This document shows, piece by piece, positions 60,441-64,000 of a stretch of DNA of 64,000 nt. The notes beneath the pieces are model-generated. The model ran no database searches. It was not told the origin of the DNA and saw only the letters and a list, made by a program, of their open reading frames with translations. The position numbers and the translations under genes are program-made. Within the stretch, counting starts at the first letter, position 1. Each line of letters begins with the position of its first letter. Where the stretch lies: contig NC_080717.1 in the NCBI RefSeq assembly GCF_019097595.1, positions 9,613,304-9,677,303 on the forward strand. Reading direction: 5' to 3'. The DNA is from Hemibagrus wyckioides. Taxonomy: Eukaryota > Chordata > Actinopteri > Siluriformes > Bagridae.

Positions 60441-61435
60441 TATATATATATATATATATATAAATAAAGAGATAAATGTATAAATGTAAGTCGATCTGGA
60501 TAAGAGCATCTGCCAAATGCCATTAATAATGTAAATGTATAATGTAAATGTAAAATGCAATCATTTGATAGAAGACATACAAAACCTCCTGTGTTCATTA
60601 GCAACTTCAATTTTTCACTATTACACAGATGGTCGAGTCCAGCAAGACACGAAGAACCCTCAAAATAGCTTTTAAAACAAACATTGTACTTGAATTGCTT
60701 GGGAATACTTTTTTTTAAAACAGTGCTGAAATGTAAATATAGCTATGTTGCTATATGATGTCTCTCACATGCTAACTTGACCAGTCAGTTAACTGAAGGC
60801 CCTTAAGCAATCCAACGTGCTGGCCATTGCCTAAATATCAAGAAATAAGATACCACATCTAATAGAGCATAGACAAGACAGTGCAAAAGACAATAAATAC
60901 AAGAAAGAGAACACAAAAGAACACAGGACAGTTAGCGCTGAAAAAGAAAGAAAAGAACCTGTAATGGAATGTAAGTGAAATAAAATAAGATAAAAATGAA
61001 ATGATGTAAAAATTATTGTGCAAAAATATGACTATAGCAGCAGATGACAGGTAGAGGTAGTGCAATAAGTAATGAACAATATAAATTATGTGTATGCATC
61101 CACATAGTCAAGAGAGAGTGTGTGTATGTGTGTGAGAGAGACAGAGAGTTGTATACAGTTCAGTTCTGAGTGTGTGTGTGTGTGTGTGCTATTTTTATTA
61201 GTCATTATTCCAAATGATGTAATAATGATATAGTCTAGGACAGATATGTTACAAACTTGTTGTTTTAACCTGTTTAGAAACATTGTATAAAGAGATAAAA
61301 TGTATAGTATTAGAAAAAAATAAGAAAAAGCATAAAAATAGTGCCTTCAGAATGGACAGAATAAACATACACATAGAAATATAAAAACAGGGGAAAGGGT
61401 AGCAGAGACCTGGGTGATGGAACCAAAAAGAAAGG

Positions 61436-62586
61436 CTAGTGGTGTAGATGAGTGCGTCAGTGCATTGAGATGGGGGTGGTGACCTTTGGAGTCTCACTCT
61501 CTGCCATGACAGCATCTTAAAAAAAAAGAAAAAGAAAGAAGCACAATTATGAATTTAGCTGTATGTGTCACAGATCATACACCCAGTTTACACAATATAA
61601 AACATTATACAATTATCCCACAAACAGATATAGTGACAAAACATAAGTCAGAATATTTCATTTTGATATAGAAAGTCAGTTCTCCCTCTGTAGCAGCTCT
61701 CTCAGTAAGGTAATATCAGATGCATGCCACTGCTATGCTGAGGACACTCAACTCATTCTCTCCTTTGCTCTCTGCTGTTCATCCATGGAGATCCATACGT
61801 TAGGATTTTGTGATCTCCCTGGACAACTCTCAGATCACAATCTGTTCACCCACCCCTGGGGTAGACCCAGACAACTAAACAGCCTTCTCACCTCACATTC
61901 CTAAACTGAGTCACACGGTTTCTCCCTAATATCAGGAGGATTTGACCATTTCTACATTTCCATACAGGTAACTCAGGTGCTTGTTGCTATTCTGGTCCAT
62001 TCTGGTGTACAGGTTTTCTCAAATTATTAAAGACTGGAGCTTTGCACTGCCATCTCACCTTCTTCCTCCTCTTCTTCGTCACTGCTAAAGGTGATGACTG
62101 TTTTGGGGCGAGCATGGGAGGTTTTGGGGGTCACCAAGTCACTGTCATCCATCTGGGATTTCCCACGACCTGCAAGATGTTATTTTCAAGATGTTATGGT
62201 GACATGCAGAATGTGTCACATTAATTATTTGCCCTGGATGCGCATTAAAGAATATAGATAAGAATATAAAGAATATACATATTTAAAGAAGGGATAACCC
62301 CTGCCTTGTGTAGAATGTTAGTCAGGCATTCAGGCGGTACCAAGAGGTGCGAAAATAAGCTGCAGTTGATGTGTCTATAAATAAACCAGGCACACAGAAA
62401 GTGTGTGAGGAAATCATTTTGAGAAACAGCAATGTGTCATCTTACCTCGTGTTGGTCTGCGAGCACTCTTGGGCACAGGAGTGTTTTCTGCTTTTCCAGC
62501 TGCTGCTCTCGCTCTTCATTTTCCACATCTTCCAGACCTTTTGTATGCACTGCTGTTAACTTCTTCTCAAACTCCTCTACCTGAGC
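61436..62586 (-). pseudogene. ncapd2: NCAPD2 last three exons, copy B
   Basis: Exons 62446-62586, 62059-62169 and 61436-61515, as in copy A. The first is 141 nt, not 142, because a T5 run has become T4 (gtgttttctgc), shifting the frame. The final exon also differs (gcgtcagtgcattgagatgg for gcgtcgggtacgtgagatgg). If the sequence is right this copy is broken. A homopolymer error is equally likely. Confidence 0.85.
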
Positions 62587-63198
62587 CTGTGGCATTAGAG
62601 GACAGCAATAAGACATTCAATTAAATTGGAGCATAAACAGTTTAGCAAACATTTATAATCAAAATGACACTTTACATATAGTTTGAAAGGTAAGGATAAT
62701 TGTAAATAGAGTGCTATGAAAATGTATTTTAAAGGTTTTCATTATTTTGTGGTTTCCATTTTGCATTTAAACCTTTGTTTTTAATATATGGTTTTAACAA
62801 AATCTATTCATTTTAATGGAATCACCAACATCTTGCAATCACCTCAATAACAGCATCAGCTGAAGATTATATCAGAGGTATTCAAATGTGGGTGTGTGCA
62901 GGGAGTACAGTTAAAGGCGTTAAAGAATAAATAGAATTTACCATCAGACTTATTGATTTTGCCAAAGAGCTCTAAATTTTAACTCTAGAGTACACTGGAA
63001 CTCAAAAATATCCACCCCCACCCGGCCTTAAAAACAAAATCCATCAATGTGTTCATCTTATCTTTCATTAAAAGCGTTTAGTTATTGTTAAACAAAATTA
63101 ATTGGGGAAAAGCAGTGTCAAATCTAACTTAAATAATTTTAATGGTAATGATTTTTGGATAGTGCTTTAAAATGTGCAGCCTATATCGTTGATCTCCT

Positions 63199-64000
63199 TA
63201 TCTAGCCATGGGGTCACAGTCCAGTGACTTCTGTGCGGTGCCAAGCCGGATAAATAGAGAGGGTTGCATCAGGAAGGGCATCCGGCGTAAAACATTGCCA
63301 AATTTAACCATGCGAATCGTCAGGACTCTAAATTTCATACCGGATCGATCGAGGCCGGGTTAACAACGACCGCCATCGGCGCCGTTGACCTACAGGGCGC
63401 TCGTGGAAATTGGGCTACTGTTGGTCAAAGAAGTAGAGGAGGAAGGAGAGTGTGCAGACAGAGAAAGAAGAGGAAAGGTAAGAGTGTAGGACTGAGAATA
63501 GGAACTCTGAATGTTGGTGCTGTGACAGGGAAAGGTAGAGAGCTGGCTGATATGATGGAGAGAAGGAAGGTGGATATACTGTGTGTACAGGAGACCAGGT
63601 GGAAGGGTAGCAAGGCTCATAGTATAGGAGCAGGATTCAAGCTGTTTTATTATGGTGTGGATAGTAAGAGAAATGGGGTAGGTGTGGTCCTGAAGGAGGA
63701 GTTTGTGAGGAATGTTCTGGAGGTGATGAGAGTGTCAGACAGGGTGATGAGTCTGAAGTTTGAGATTGAAGGGGTGATGTTGAATGTTGTTAGTGGTTAT
63801 GCCCCACAGGTAGGTTGTGAGTTAGAGGAGAAAGAGATTCTGGAGTGAATTAGATGAGGTGATAGAGACTATTCCAACAGGTGAGAGAGTGGTGATAGGA
63901 GCAGATTTTAATGGACATGTTGGTGAGGGAACACAGGTGATGAGGAGGTGATGGGCAAGTTTGGAGTTAAGGAAAGGAACCTTGAAGGACAGATGGTAGT
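63199..64000 (+). mobile_element. RTE LINE 5' part, copy B
   Basis: Begins at the same insertion point as the element at 9565, after the target sequence gttgatctcct. So it was inserted before any duplication. The endonuclease frame is readable from about 63450 to 63830, where a 2-nt loss (gagaaagagattctgg) breaks it. The element continues past the window end. Confidence 0.93.

Overview
The window reads as teleost fish genomic DNA. Evidence: vertebrate-type split genes with GT-AG introns, Tc1-like transposons of fish type, RTE, L2/Rex-like, L1-like and Tx1-type LINEs, a Ty3/gypsy fragment with integrase upstream of reverse transcriptase, many PIM-like kinase exons, and a tandem 5S rDNA array. 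No prokaryotic features are seen. All host-gene calls are exon models read by eye from splice sites and protein motifs.

Layout: (1) 1-425 holds Tc1-like debris. (2) 425-10372 is the first copy of a ~10 kb block that recurs at 54033-64000. It holds a decayed 5S rDNA unit, an intact Tc1-like transposon (5497-6744), the 3' exons of condensin subunit NCAPD2 (minus strand) and the start of an RTE LINE. (3) 9565-12703 is that RTE element, near full length, in an NCAPD2 intron with a perfect 17-bp target-site duplication. NCAPD2 exons continue to 13912, where the gene stops abruptly. (4) 14-22 kb is repeat-rich: L2-type tail, L1-like fragment, two PIM-like N-lobe exons, a 1.66-kb LTR-like element inside a Tc1-like element, and a gypsy fragment.

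(5) 22841-28694 (minus) holds the main find: a 19-exon coding model with every phase matching, encoding about 876 aa. A Sec16-type central domain is spliced in frame to two tandem PIM-type kinase domains. I know of no described protein with this architecture but could not search. (6) 29-34.3 kb carries a Tc1-like pseudoelement, a three-exon PRPF19 pseudogene, and a gypsy RNase H fragment that looks like the missing continuation of the one at 21.9 kb.

(7) 34931-39169 (minus) is another PIM-like gene. Its 379-nt catalytic exon is split by a LINE (5-bp duplication) and by a 531-nt segment with a 14-bp duplication that places a GT donor and an AG acceptor exactly at the exon edges. This is a good candidate for intron gain by insertion. 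(8) 39470-53932 is a tandem 5S rDNA array (units ~1.4-1.55 kb, genes on minus). One 5S gene is interrupted by a 5.4-kb Tx1-type LINE resembling the 5S-specific Mutsu family. (9) A 100-N gap at 53933-54032 is followed by the second copy of the 10 kb block. That copy differs mainly by small indels that break reading frames intact in the first copy, so a false (haplotypic) duplication must be considered.
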